Below are positions 42,733 through 51,854 of a stretch of 64,000 bases of DNA, piece by piece. The notes beneath the pieces are model-generated. The model did no database searches. It was not told the origin of the DNA and was given only the letters and a program-made list of their open reading frames with translations. The position numbers and the translations under genes were made by a program. Source of the DNA: Oxalobacter paeniformigenes (lineage in GTDB: Bacteria; Pseudomonadota; Gammaproteobacteria; Burkholderiales; Burkholderiaceae_D). Where the stretch lies: assembly GCF_027158465.1 (NCBI RefSeq), contig NZ_JAMKYL010000001.1, positions 1 to 64,000 of the forward strand. Reading direction: 5' to 3'. Each line of letters begins with the position of its first letter. Positions within the stretch are counted from its first letter, which is position 1.

Positions 42733-43176
42733 TCAGGTGGTCTGCTTCAGGACTTTGCCGGGGCGAGCGTGTTTGACGATGGCGTCCCCCAGTTGCATGG
42801 CATCCCATTTCACGATTTCTGCGGCAGCCCGTTTTTCCTTGTGCGAGGTATGTTTCGGATCGACTGCTTCCACCAGAATGACGGGCAACCCCAGCTTTTT
42901 GGCAGCGTCGAGTTCCAGATTGGTCCAGCGTTTGAATTCCTCGAAAACACCTGCCAGAATGATGAGGCAGCAGCAGGGTTCCATCTGTTTTTCGATTGAC
43001 AGCGACAGTGCCTTGTTCGATGGCAGGAATTGGGCAGGGTCGTCTTTCGAGACGCTGTAATATTCATAAGCGAAGTCTTCCGTCTTGAGACGATAGGTTT
43101 CCATCAGACTCGTGATGCGTTCGACACCATCTTGTTCGACCCAGCTGTGGCTGAGGAAAACGGGATACGTTGCCAT
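42733..43176 (-). CDS. TIR-like (MTH538/ThsB-type) domain protein
   Basis: A 147-aa protein consisting of one TIR-like domain of the MTH538/DUF1863 type, judged from its motifs: FLSHSW at residues 7-12, YYSVSKDDP at 39-47, CLIILAGVFEEFKRWTNLEL at 70-89 and LPVILVEAV at 97-105. Glu88 lies where canonical TIR NADases carry their catalytic glutamate (W-x-x-x-E). The same fold occurs in ThsB of the Thoeris anti-phage system, but no ThsA-like partner is adjacent. GGAG lies 10 bp before the ATG. It sits between aat and a Nudix hydrolase gene on the same strand. Role unknown. Confidence 0.65.
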   Translation of the reverse strand: MATYPVFLSHSWVEQDGVERITSLMETYRLKTEDFAYEYYSVSKDDPAQFLPSNKALSLSIEKQMEPCCCLIILAGVFEEFKRWTNLELDAAKKLGLPVILVEAVDPKHTSHKEKRAAAEIVKWDAMQLGDAIVKHARPGKVLKQTT

Positions 43177-43228
43177 AAATTGAAATCTCCAGATATTGCC
43201 GACGAACGACAGGGATGGTCGTGTCGGT

Positions 43229-43783
43229 TTATTTTGTCAGATCCAGTGTGTGGAAACCGAATTGGCCACCACGCTGTATTTTCTTTTTATCCTCGAAATA
43301 GAACTTGAGAGCGTATTTTATCGTTGAAAAAGCCAGTTGATCCCAGGGAATTTCCTTTTCCGTGAACAGTCGTGTTTCCAGACTTTCTTCTCCCGGCGCG
43401 AAATTCGTGTTTTCCAGATGCGCCAGATAAAAAAGATGTACCTGATGATAGACGGGCAGATTCATCAGGGAAAACAGGTTGGAAATCGTGACATCCGCAC
43501 CCGCTTCTTCCTTTGTTTCGCGACGGGCTGCCTGTTCCGTCGTTTCGTCATTTTCCATGAATCCGCCGGGTAGTGTCCAGAAACCATGTCGTGGTGTGAT
43601 GGCACGACGACAGAGCAGGATGGATGTTCCCTTTTCCGTTTCCCAGGTCGGGATGCTGCATACCACGATTTTCGGATTTTCGTAATGGATCATGTGGCAG
43701 TTCGGACAGATATGTCGCGGCATGTTGTCCAGTGGCGGGATGCCGACAATCAGTGGATGGCCGCAATGGGAACAGAATTTCAT
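43229..43783 (-). CDS. Nudix hydrolase with N-terminal zinc ribbon
   Basis: A 184-aa protein. The N-terminal zinc ribbon is CSHCGHPL...CPNCHMIHYENPK, as in NADH pyrophosphatase-related Nudix proteins. The Nudix box is GGFMENDETT...REEAGADV-like, starting near residue 70 (ALRRETKEEAG reads AARRETKEEAG here). NudC-specific features downstream are not evident, so the substrate is open. The start is the ATG of MKFCSHCG; another ATG lies 6 bp upstream, and neither has a strong ribosome binding site. It is upstream of the TIR-like gene on the same strand (52-bp gap). Confidence 0.88.
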   Translation of the reverse strand: MKFCSHCGHPLIVGIPPLDNMPRHICPNCHMIHYENPKIVVCSIPTWETEKGTSILLCRRAITPRHGFWTLPGGFMENDETTEQAARRETKEEAGADVTISNLFSLMNLPVYHQVHLFYLAHLENTNFAPGEESLETRLFTEKEIPWDQLAFSTIKYALKFYFEDKKKIQRGGQFGFHTLDLTK

Positions 43784-44038
43784 GGACATGTTACGCGCAG
43801 TTATGCCGGAACCGGTCAAAACAGCCAGTCCGGCAGATATCATTGAAAAATCCGGCAATGCACATTATACAAGCGAATGGGATGTTATCCCGTTTCGGGC
43901 GCTGTACAAAGGTATCTGTATGGTCATGATGTGTTGTCATGAAAGGAAAAACATGCTGTCCCTGCCAGGGATATGACAGTTTTTTTGAAAAAGTATTGAA
44001 TTTTTAAAAAAGCAAGATTATAATTTTGTTTTTACAGA

Positions 44039-44115
<77 letters not shown>

Positions 44116-44122
44116 GTTTGAT

Positions 44123-44150
44123 ACGCCGCTGAATTTTCAGCGGCGTTTTT
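44123..44150 (+). terminator. tRNA-fMet terminator
   Basis: CGCCGCTGAA/TTCAGCGGCG, a 10-bp stem with a 2-nt nominal loop, followed by TTTTTGTTTT just after the tRNA. Confidence 0.9.
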
Positions 44151-44267
44151 GTTTTGTCCGTATGACACGCAAGCTAACCCGATGCCGGCGCCCGTTTTGT
44201 AGCGTATCGGGCTATCCGGCAGACGTAAAGTTGTTGCGAAACTGCGGTCTTTTTACGTTTCGACGGC

Positions 44268-45758
44268 TTATGTTTCGGAGTGATATGCCTTGTCCGCTTT
44301 TTCGAACTGGGACTGCATGGAAGCGGACGGCGGTTTGTCGAGCAGACTGGTGATGATGATGGCACAAGTACCGAAAATGAATCCCGGGATGATTTCGTAC
44401 AGGCCAAGGTGATCCAGACAGGTTTTCCACAGGATGATGGTGGCGGCGCCGACGAAAATACCGGCAAAAGCGCCGTTTCGGGTCATACGTTTCCAGATCA
44501 GCGACAGCAGGATGACCGGGCCGAATGCAGCGCCGAAACCGGCCCATGCATAGGCGACAAGGCTCAGTACCTTGTTGTCCGGATTGAAGGCGATGACGAT
44601 GGCGACAAGCGAAATCAGCATGACCATGAGACGACCGGTCCAGACCAGTTCGGTTTGCGATGCTTTCGGTCGCAAAAAGGCGCGGTAAAAGTCTTCTGTC
44701 AGGGCGCTGGAGCATACCAGCAGCTGGCAGCTTAATGTACTCATGACGGCGGCCATGATGGCGGACAGAATGATACCGGCGATCCATGGATTGAACAGGA
44801 TTTTTGTCAGTTCCATGAATACGGCTTCATTGTTTTGCATGACGCCGCCTGCCAGTGCGGGATTGTGAAAGAAATAGGCGATGCCGAAGAAACCGGTCGC
44901 TATGGCGCCAGCCAGACAGAGAATCATCCATGTCATACTGATACGGCGTGCCTTCGGTATCGAACGGACGGAATCGGCTGCCATGAAGCGGACCAGGATG
45001 TGCGGTTGCCCGAAATAACCCAATCCCCATCCCAGCAGGGAAATGATCGCCACGAAGTCCAGTCCCTTGAACATGTCGAGTTTGGTGGGTGCTTCCGACT
45101 GGATGGTCGCCACGACGGTTGAAAGGTCGCCTACGGCCAGCATGGAAAAGATCGGTGTGATGAGCAGGGCGAAAATCATCAGGGTCGCCTGAACCGTATC
45201 GGTCCAGCTGACAGCCAGAAATCCCCCGATGAATACATAGGTGATCGTGGCGAAAGCGCCGATCCAGAGTGCGGTAGTGTAAGGCAGGCCGAAGGTGCTT
45301 TCGAACAGGCGCGCGCCGGCGACCATCCCGGAAGAGCAGTAAATGGTGAAGAAAATCAGGATGACGAAAGCGGAAAGTATGCGCAGGATACGGCTGGTGT
45401 CTTCAAAACGGTTGGTCAGGTAGTCGGGCAATGTCTGGGCGTTGCCGCAATATTCGGTATGGACACGCAGGCGTCCGGCGACCAGAAGCCAGTTGAACCA
45501 TGCACCGACGATCAGGCCGATGGCGATCCAGCTTTCCGAAAGACCGGACAGAAAGACAGCGCCCGGCAATCCCATGAGCAGCCATCCGCTCATGTCGGAT
45601 GCGCCGGCGGACATGGCGGTGACGAAACTGCCGAGGCGCCGACCGCCCAGAATATAGTCGGACAGATTGCGTGTCGCACGATAGGCGATGAACCCGATGA
45701 GGGTTGTCGCGACGATATAAACGATGAAGGTTACAAGAAGGGGGGTATCCACAGTCAT
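44268..45758 (-). CDS. putP: sodium/proline symporter
   Basis: A 496-aa SSF-family transporter with about 13 membrane segments, close in length to E. coli PutP (502 aa). Family signatures are ILGGRRLGSFVTAMSAGASDMSGWLLMGLPG (split over the first repeat) and GWGLGYFGQPHILVRFMA. The start is the ATG of MTVDTPLLVTF; the frame upstream to 45863 is not family-like. It imports proline with Na+, for osmoprotection or as a nutrient. It is transcribed alone. Confidence 0.93.
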   Translation of the reverse strand: MTVDTPLLVTFIVYIVATTLIGFIAYRATRNLSDYILGGRRLGSFVTAMSAGASDMSGWLLMGLPGAVFLSGLSESWIAIGLIVGAWFNWLLVAGRLRVHTEYCGNAQTLPDYLTNRFEDTSRILRILSAFVILIFFTIYCSSGMVAGARLFESTFGLPYTTALWIGAFATITYVFIGGFLAVSWTDTVQATLMIFALLITPIFSMLAVGDLSTVVATIQSEAPTKLDMFKGLDFVAIISLLGWGLGYFGQPHILVRFMAADSVRSIPKARRISMTWMILCLAGAIATGFFGIAYFFHNPALAGGVMQNNEAVFMELTKILFNPWIAGIILSAIMAAVMSTLSCQLLVCSSALTEDFYRAFLRPKASQTELVWTGRLMVMLISLVAIVIAFNPDNKVLSLVAYAWAGFGAAFGPVILLSLIWKRMTRNGAFAGIFVGAATIILWKTCLDHLGLYEIIPGFIFGTCAIIITSLLDKPPSASMQSQFEKADKAYHSET

Positions 45759-45968
45759 GCCAGATGATCCGGTAATGGTCGAATAAAACGGCACATTAAA
45801 ACAAATTATTCGGCAATATGCCAGTCCTGTGAAGGTTTTGCGTGCCGCTGCATGACCGGACAATACGGCAGATTTCCGTTTTTTGCCGACAAACGGTATC
45901 GCGGACGGGTGTCGGGATTCCGGCGATACCGGTTTCGGCTGGCGAAATGGCCAGTGCCAGCGGTCAGT

Positions 45969-46865
45969 CTAGAATGGTCTGATCCATTCCGGACGGAGAT
46001 GAGCTTGTTCGGGATGCTCGATGGCCAGATCGATTTCCTGCAACAGACGTTCCTTGTCTTTGCCGAGAGTGCCTCTCAGGACAAGCTGGTTGGATGCATG
46101 ATCGCTTCTGAAAATGGTCGATTTCAGTTCGAGTGCGCCGACAAATTGCCGGATTTCCTTGAAGCGTTCATGCTGGTTCATCTTGATGAATTGGCCGTTG
46201 TATCCTTTCTGGAAACGTTCCTCGCCATGCGGCAGGTTCAGAACCAGTGCCGCCAGAAATTCGGGTTGGGTTTTGTTGGCGAGTAATGCAGAATTCAGGG
46301 CATGTTGTTCGCTGAAACGGGTGCCGCCGACGCCGTTGATGATCATGACGGAACGCCGGATGCCGGCATCGGCAAGCCGGTTGAGTGCGTCGACGGTCGA
46401 CTGGTGCGTTTCTCCCTTGTTGATACATTTGAGAACGTAATCGTCACCGGATTCGGCGCCGACATAGACTTGTTTCAGACCTGCCGCACGCAGAGCCCTG
46501 AGTTCTTCGTCCGTTTTGCGGGTGACGTTGCGCGGCGAACAGTAGGAAGCGACCCGCGTGACTTCCGGCAAGTATTCGCGAATGGTGTCGAGGATGGTCA
46601 ACAGCCTTTTGGCGGGCAATGCGACGACGTCACCGTCAGCCAGAAATACCCGCTGGATGCCGGAATAATGCCGGCTGAACCATTCGATTTCCTTTTTGAC
46701 GTCTTCTTCGGGTTTGACCGAAAAGCGTTTCTGGGGCTGGGTGTACATATCGCAATAGGTACATTTGTTCCAGCTGCATCCGTTGGTGACTTGCAGGATG
46801 AGTGAATTGGCTTCGCTTGGCGGTCTGAAAACGGGATCGATATAACTGACGGGAATGTATTGCAT
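45969..46865 (-). CDS. radical SAM protein, function unassigned
   Basis: A 298-aa radical SAM enzyme. The cluster motif reads CSWNKCTYC, that is C-x4-C-x2-C rather than the common C-x3-C-x2-C, preceded by LILQVTNG. The fold continues with the LADGDVVALP strand, GLKQVYVGAESGDD and MIINGVGGT. It lacks an obvious extra cluster domain. Similar short proteins in many anaerobes are annotated only as radical SAM proteins. It has its own transcription unit between putP and the epimerase gene. Confidence 0.8.
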   Translation of the reverse strand: MQYIPVSYIDPVFRPPSEANSLILQVTNGCSWNKCTYCDMYTQPQKRFSVKPEEDVKKEIEWFSRHYSGIQRVFLADGDVVALPAKRLLTILDTIREYLPEVTRVASYCSPRNVTRKTDEELRALRAAGLKQVYVGAESGDDYVLKCINKGETHQSTVDALNRLADAGIRRSVMIINGVGGTRFSEQHALNSALLANKTQPEFLAALVLNLPHGEERFQKGYNGQFIKMNQHERFKEIRQFVGALELKSTIFRSDHASNQLVLRGTLGKDKERLLQEIDLAIEHPEQAHLRPEWIRPF

Positions 46866-47016
46866 GACATGAATGACGGATTGAAACGGGCCTCATTGTA
46901 TCACTGTGTTTTTTTGTCCGGCGCATGATGCGGGAAACGGTTTGTCCCGTCGCCGGCATTGTGTGCAGGCAAGTACAGGTTGTGGTGGGGGTGATGTGAT
47001 GCAGGCGAAAAGACAG

Positions 47017-47045
47017 TTCCGGTACGGCCGCTTGCCGTACCGGAA
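47017..47045 (-). terminator. terminator after the epimerase gene
   Basis: TTCCGGTACGGC/GCCGTACCGGAA, a perfect 12-bp stem with a 5-nt loop, 10 bp after the epimerase stop. On the minus strand CTGTCTTTT follows. Confidence 0.75.
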
Positions 47046-47055
47046 GAATGGCGGT

Positions 47056-47985
47056 TTACAGCTGGGCGCGGACCTTGTCGGCCGAGATGTTCAGGGCCGC
47101 CGACAAGTTGGCGATGGCATCCTGTCGGGAAAGATTGGTTTTGAAGTTCAGCAGTTTTTCCGCTTTTTCGATGGACAATGGCCAGTCGTCCGTCAGAAAG
47201 GCGCTGCCTTGCCACTGTGACGGATCGATGGCGACGACTTTTGCATCGGGGTTGACGAGTTGCGTGATCAGTTTCGCCACATCTTCCCATGTCAGGTAAA
47301 TGCTGGCGGCATTGAACAGTTCACCCTTGATGTCGCTGAAGAAGATCGCCAGCACGAGGGAAACGAAATCGTCGAGTTGCAGGAAGCTGCCGCCGCTGCC
47401 GCCCGGGACTTCGATGCGGCCTTTTTCGATGGCGTCACGGATCATGGCACGGATGTTTCTGCCGCCGATGACGTCGCCATAGGCGTACCAGACCATGATG
47501 TTGTTGACCTGAAGATTGTGCTGGACTGCATAGATTTTGCTCAATTCTTCAGTAGCCAGTTTGGCAAGTGCATAAACCGGATTGCGAGAGATGGCAACCA
47601 GATGTGCCTGATCTTCCCTGACCGGGTGGGAAAGCGGTTTGCCATAGGAAACGGCGGTCGTGGTGTTGACGACGTGCCTGACGCCGTATTCGACGGCGGC
47701 GTCAAGCAAATACTGGTAGCCTTTGACATCGGTATCGAGCAGGTCTGGCAGATTGTCGGCGAAGCTCCATGCCAGATGGATGATCGCATCGACTCCCTTG
47801 ACGGCGGATCGGACGAATTCCTTGTCGGCCAGATCGCCGCAACAGGTTTCGATGCCGTTTTCGCTGAATTGCGCCAGACCGTCGTTGTCGCGATCCAGTA
47901 CGCGTATTTCATGGCCGAATGAAACAAGCTTGCGGATAATGTGCGGTCCCATGTTTCCGCAACCACCGGTGACAAGAATTTTCAT
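47056..47985 (-). CDS. NAD-dependent epimerase/dehydratase family protein
   Basis: A 309-aa extended short-chain dehydrogenase. The nucleotide-binding motif GGCGNMG is at residues 7-13, DRDND binds the cofactor ribose, and the catalytic Tyr-x-x-x-Lys is YALAK. The family acts on nucleotide sugars and other substrates; no sugar gene is adjacent to narrow this. AAGGAAC precedes the ATG. It is a single gene. Confidence 0.85.
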   Translation of the reverse strand: MKILVTGGCGNMGPHIIRKLVSFGHEIRVLDRDNDGLAQFSENGIETCCGDLADKEFVRSAVKGVDAIIHLAWSFADNLPDLLDTDVKGYQYLLDAAVEYGVRHVVNTTTAVSYGKPLSHPVREDQAHLVAISRNPVYALAKLATEELSKIYAVQHNLQVNNIMVWYAYGDVIGGRNIRAMIRDAIEKGRIEVPGGSGGSFLQLDDFVSLVLAIFFSDIKGELFNAASIYLTWEDVAKLITQLVNPDAKVVAIDPSQWQGSAFLTDDWPLSIEKAEKLLNFKTNLSRQDAIANLSAALNISADKVRAQL

Positions 47986-48234
47986 GATGTTCCTTTTTTG
48001 AAAGTGTGGTTGAGTCCGGTCGGCACAAAGGGTGCCGGTGTGCGATGGCGTTCCGTCCGGTCTGACGGCGCGTTTTCATTTTAATGGATGCAGGGTTTTC
48101 GGAAAACGGGAAAATGGGGCAATGCTTGGAAGGATAACGGTTTGTGCGGATTCCGGCGATATGCCGGTATTTACGTGGAAACAGGAGGATGGGCGAAGGC
48201 CGGTATGGTGCGCGGCTCGGATGCAAAAGAATGC

Positions 48235-48269
48235 AAAAAAAAAATCCACCGACATTGTCGGTGGATTTT
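48235..48269 (-). terminator. tRNA-Lys terminator
   Basis: AAAATCCACCGAC/GTCGGTGGATTTT, a 13-bp stem; on the minus strand it ends in a run of ten T. It lies directly downstream of tRNA-Lys. Confidence 0.93.
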
Positions 48270-48276
48270 CATGTTC

Positions 48277-48352
48277 TGGTAGGCCGTGGGCGGCTCGAAC
48301 GCCCGACCAACGGATTAAAAGTCCGCTGCTCTACCAACTGAGCTAACGACCC
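48277..48352 (-). tRNA. tRNA-Lys(UUU)
   Basis: On the minus strand: acceptor GGGTCGT/ACGGCCT with a G1-U72 pair, D stem GCTC/GAGC, anticodon arm GCGGA-CTTTTAA-TCCGT, T arm GGGCG-TTCGAGC-CGCCC, and encoded CCA. Confidence 0.96.
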
Positions 48353-48437
48353 GAAAGAACTGCATTATAGCGATAGATGGATGAACCTGTCAATATGTTG
48401 ATAAAATAATGTCTTTATTTTTGTACAAAAATTTCTC

Positions 48438-49466
48438 ATGATCGTTCTGGGTATTGAGTCGTCCTGCGACGAAACGGGTATCGCGATATACGATACGGAA
48501 AAGGGACTTCTGTCTCATGCGCTGTATTCACAAATCGCCTTGCACGCCGAATATGGCGGTGTGGTGCCGGAACTGGCCTCGCGTGACCATATACGCCGTA
48601 TCGTTCCGCTGGTCGAACAGGCTTTTGAAAAGGCTGGCCTGAAACCGGATGCGATCGATGCGATCGCCTATACCCAGGGACCCGGACTGGCGGGCGCCTT
48701 GCTGGTCGGCAGCTCGATGGCGGCCAGTCTGGGGATGGCGCTCGGGAAACCGCTGATCGGGGTGCATCATTTGGAAGGCCATCTGCTTTCACCGTTGCTG
48801 GCGAAAAATCCGCCGGTTTTTCCTTTCGTCGCCCTGCTGGTGTCCGGCGGACATACCCAGTTGATGCGAGTGGACGAAGTCGGACGGTATGAATTGTTGG
48901 GCGAGACGCTTGACGATGCGGCTGGCGAGGCATTCGACAAATCCGCCAAATTGCTGGGGCTGGCTTATCCGGGCGGACCGGAAATATCAAGGCTGGCAGA
49001 ACGCGGCAGACCGGATGTTTTCCATTTGCCGCGCCCCATGTTGCATTCGGGGGATTTGAATTTCAGCTTTTCGGGTTTGAAGACGGCGGTGTTGACGACG
49101 CTGAAAAAAGAAGTGCATCCGGAAGATGATCAGGTACGTGCCGATATCGCACGTGCTTTTGTCGATGCGATTGTCGATGTACTGGCAGCCAAATGTGCGC
49201 AGGCATTGCGACAAACAAAGCTCAGACAGCTGGTCGTGGCGGGCGGCGTCGGCGCCAACAGACAGTTGCGTGCAGCACTGGACAATATGGCGGCGCGACG
49301 TCGGTATCGAGTGTTTTATCCGGAACTGGAGTTTTGTACAGATAACGGTGCGATGATTGCCTTTGCCGGCGCCATGCGTTTGCTGCGCAATCCGGATGCC
49401 GCCCATATGGGATATGGCTTTACCGTCAAACCGAGATGGCCGCTGGAAGAATTGACGGCGGCCTGA
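48438..49466 (+). CDS. tsaD: tRNA N6-adenosine threonylcarbamoyltransferase
   Basis: TsaD transfers the threonylcarbamoyl group to A37 of ANN-decoding tRNAs. The 342 aa begin MIVLGIESSCDETG and hold the metal-binding HHLEGH motif (residues about 111-116), the ALLVSGGHTQL phosphate loop and the GGVGANRQLR segment. It pairs functionally with tsaE at 30942. It is divergent from tRNA-Lys and convergent with ackA. Confidence 0.97.
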   Translation: MIVLGIESSCDETGIAIYDTEKGLLSHALYSQIALHAEYGGVVPELASRDHIRRIVPLVEQAFEKAGLKPDAIDAIAYTQGPGLAGALLVGSSMAASLGMALGKPLIGVHHLEGHLLSPLLAKNPPVFPFVALLVSGGHTQLMRVDEVGRYELLGETLDDAAGEAFDKSAKLLGLAYPGGPEISRLAERGRPDVFHLPRPMLHSGDLNFSFSGLKTAVLTTLKKEVHPEDDQVRADIARAFVDAIVDVLAAKCAQALRQTKLRQLVVAGGVGANRQLRAALDNMAARRRYRVFYPELEFCTDNGAMIAFAGAMRLLRNPDAAHMGYGFTVKPRWPLEELTAA

Positions 49467-49479
49467 CCGATACTTCGGG

Positions 49480-50712
49480 TTATGCCTTTTTTTGCCGTTC
49501 CCGTTCGTATTGGGCCGACAGCCGTGCACCGTGACGGGCGATCATCAGTTCCTCGAATGTCGGCAGAATCCAGATGGAAACGGGGCTGGTGTCGGTACTG
49601 ATTTTCAGTTCTCCCAGCCTGTTGGCGCGTTCATCCAGTTCGAGTCCCAGCCAGTCGAGTTGTTCGCAGATGGCGGCACGGATTTCCGGAGAACGTTCAC
49701 CGATGCCTGCTGTGAATACAAAGGCGTCCAGACCACCGCAGGCCGCAGCCAGTGAACCGGTTTCGCGGACGACGCGGTAAACGAAAAGTTCGAGAGCTGT
49801 TTTTGCGGCGGGATCGTCGCTGGCCATGAGGTCGCGGACATCGTTGCTGATGCCGGATACGCCGAGGAGGCCGGATTCCTGATAAAGCAGTGTTTCCAGA
49901 TCATGGGCGTTCATGTTTTCGTATTGCAGCAAATACAGGATGACACCAGGATCGAGCTGGCCGCATCGTGTTCCCATCACCAGACCGTCCAGAGCGGAAA
50001 ATCCCATGGTGCTGGCGACGCTTTTGCCGCCGACCATCGCGCACATGCTGGCACCGCTGCCCAGATGGGCGATGATGGTTTTCCCCATGGCAGCATGCAT
50101 GTCGATATGTTTCAGTTCCATGCTGACATATTCAAAGGACAATCCGTGAAAACCGTAGCGTTGCAGTCCCTTGTCTGTCAGGGATTGCGGCAGACCATAC
50201 AGTCGCGAGATGGGCGGGTTGGTTTTATGAAAAGACGTGTCGAAGCAGACGATCTGGCACAGGCCGGGGTAGCGCGCTGCCAGCGTGTCGATGACCTTGA
50301 GGATGCGCGGCTGGTGCAGTGGCGCCAGAGGAACGAGGGTTCGCAGATTTTCCAGAATTTCCGGCGTGACGATGATCGGTTCGTCATAAAGCGTACCGCC
50401 ATGGAGCATCCGGTGGCCGACTGCGCTCAGGTGGTTGGGCGCGAGGAAATTTTCGATCCATTCGATCAGGAATGCCAGCAGCGTTTCCAGCGGTTCGCAG
50501 GTCGTCCACCGGTGTTCGTCCATTTTGTATTTGTCGTCGTCGTAGGCGATGAAGTATGGCTTGTCGCTGCCGATGCCTTCGATGCCACCATCGGTTTTGC
50601 GTTCAAGACGTCCGTCATCTGTTTCGGCGAACAGGGAGTATTTCAGACTGGATGAGCCGGCATTGATGACGGCGAAAAAACGCTGTCCGGAAAGGTGGTG
50701 TGCATCATTCAT
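49480..50712 (-). CDS. ackA: acetate kinase
   Basis: A 410-aa acetokinase that makes ATP from acetyl-phosphate or the reverse. Motifs are VINAGSSSLKYSLF (N-terminal phosphate 1 loop), VGHRMLHGG, CFDTSFH, HGLSFEYVS, HLGSGASMCA, and the C-terminal GIGERSPEIRA loop. Propionate kinase is a close alternative. No phosphotransacetylase gene lies next to it, unlike the common ackA-pta pair. It is divergent from rquA. Confidence 0.93.
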   Translation of the reverse strand: MNDAHHLSGQRFFAVINAGSSSLKYSLFAETDDGRLERKTDGGIEGIGSDKPYFIAYDDDKYKMDEHRWTTCEPLETLLAFLIEWIENFLAPNHLSAVGHRMLHGGTLYDEPIIVTPEILENLRTLVPLAPLHQPRILKVIDTLAARYPGLCQIVCFDTSFHKTNPPISRLYGLPQSLTDKGLQRYGFHGLSFEYVSMELKHIDMHAAMGKTIIAHLGSGASMCAMVGGKSVASTMGFSALDGLVMGTRCGQLDPGVILYLLQYENMNAHDLETLLYQESGLLGVSGISNDVRDLMASDDPAAKTALELFVYRVVRETGSLAAACGGLDAFVFTAGIGERSPEIRAAICEQLDWLGLELDERANRLGELKISTDTSPVSIWILPTFEELMIARHGARLSAQYERERQKKA

Positions 50713-50957
50713 CGGTTTTCTCCTGCACGGAAGTTGGCGAAAGCGTCATGCGGTATGGTGTTGATACTGATTGCAATAATAGCCCGAGATTGCCGGTATC
50801 CGTCCGGTTTTTCGGAAAAGTGCGGATTTTTCCATGTGTAAAAGGACGGCGAAGACCTGCACGGTTTTGTCTAGCATTGGCTGAAATGGGATAAAATCGG
50901 CACATTATGATTTAAAGTACAGTGTGGCTGGCATCGAATGCGGCTGCCGGATGGTGC

Positions 50958-51719
50958 ATGAAGGTATCGGATCCAATTCCAGACAATACAGAAAGACCGG
51001 TCGACAAACCGGCGGTTGCGTTCGTGCAATCGGTCGTACCGGTTGAAACGCCGGGGTATTTGCACAAGATATACTGGTGGGCATATGAGCATCCGCTGGC
51101 TGTGCGCTTCTGGGATCACGGTTTTTTGATCAATTTCATTTTGCTGGGCAATTACGATCGTCTGGTCGATGCGGTTCTGGATGAATTCGAAAATGGGCTT
51201 TCGGGAGATACCCTGCAAATTTCGTGTGCTTACGGAAAGCTTACCCCCCGGCTGGAAGGCAGGCTGAACGACGGTGCACGGCTCGATGTCATCGATGTCC
51301 TGAATGTCCAGCTGGAAAATGTCCGGAAAAAACTGAAATGGCCTGATGAGCGGGTCAGGCTGATCCAGTGCGATGCAACGCATCTGGATTGTCCGGATGC
51401 ATCATATGACCAGGCGTTGATGTTTTTTCTGCCGCATGAATTGCCGGAAGACCGGCGACGCATGGCGATGTCGGAAGCGCTGCGTGTGGTCAAGCCGGGC
51501 GGAAAAGTCATTTTCGTCGAGTTCCACAAACCGACATGGTGGCATCCCTTGCGATTATGGCAACGTCTGGTGTTTTTGTTGTTCGAGCCGTTCGCCACGG
51601 ATATGTGGCGCCATGAACTGGCGTATTATCTGCCGGAGTCTCCTGCCTGCACTGTCGAAAGGCATGAAACCTATTTCGGAGGTCTGTACCAGAAGCTGGT
51701 ATTGGTCCGGAATGACTGA
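50958..51719 (+). CDS. rquA: rhodoquinone biosynthesis methyltransferase-like protein RquA
   Basis: A 253-aa class-I methyltransferase-fold protein recognised as RquA, which converts ubiquinone to rhodoquinone. Hallmarks are YLHKIYWWAYEHPLAVRFWD near residue 45, ILLGNYDRLVDAV, and the site of the usual SAM-binding glycine motif replaced by QISCAYGKLTPRL. LDVIDVLNVQLENVRKKL, FEPFATDMWRHELAYYLP and the C-terminal ETYFGGLYQKLVL follow. The ATG at 50958 is chosen over an in-frame GTG at 50922. It lies just before the rpsP operon but has its own spacer. Rhodoquinone supports fumarate reduction in anaerobes. Confidence 0.85.
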   Translation: MKVSDPIPDNTERPVDKPAVAFVQSVVPVETPGYLHKIYWWAYEHPLAVRFWDHGFLINFILLGNYDRLVDAVLDEFENGLSGDTLQISCAYGKLTPRLEGRLNDGARLDVIDVLNVQLENVRKKLKWPDERVRLIQCDATHLDCPDASYDQALMFFLPHELPEDRRRMAMSEALRVVKPGGKVIFVEFHKPTWWHPLRLWQRLVFLLFEPFATDMWRHELAYYLPESPACTVERHETYFGGLYQKLVLVRND

Positions 51720-51854
51720 CAGACGGTATGCTCTTGCGACAGGATGATTTTCTGGTCGCAGCAGCCGGACTTTGTCGCAAATAAGCTATTGCTTTGACAC
51801 GAATTCGGATATAATCTCAAGATTTTTCCGTTTGAACTTTTTTTTGGAAGACTC

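Noticed and set aside
42733..43176. A complete Thoeris anti-phage system
   Set aside because: Only a ThsB-like protein is present. The neighbours are aat and a Nudix hydrolase; no ThsA with SIR2 or other NAD-consuming effector is found.
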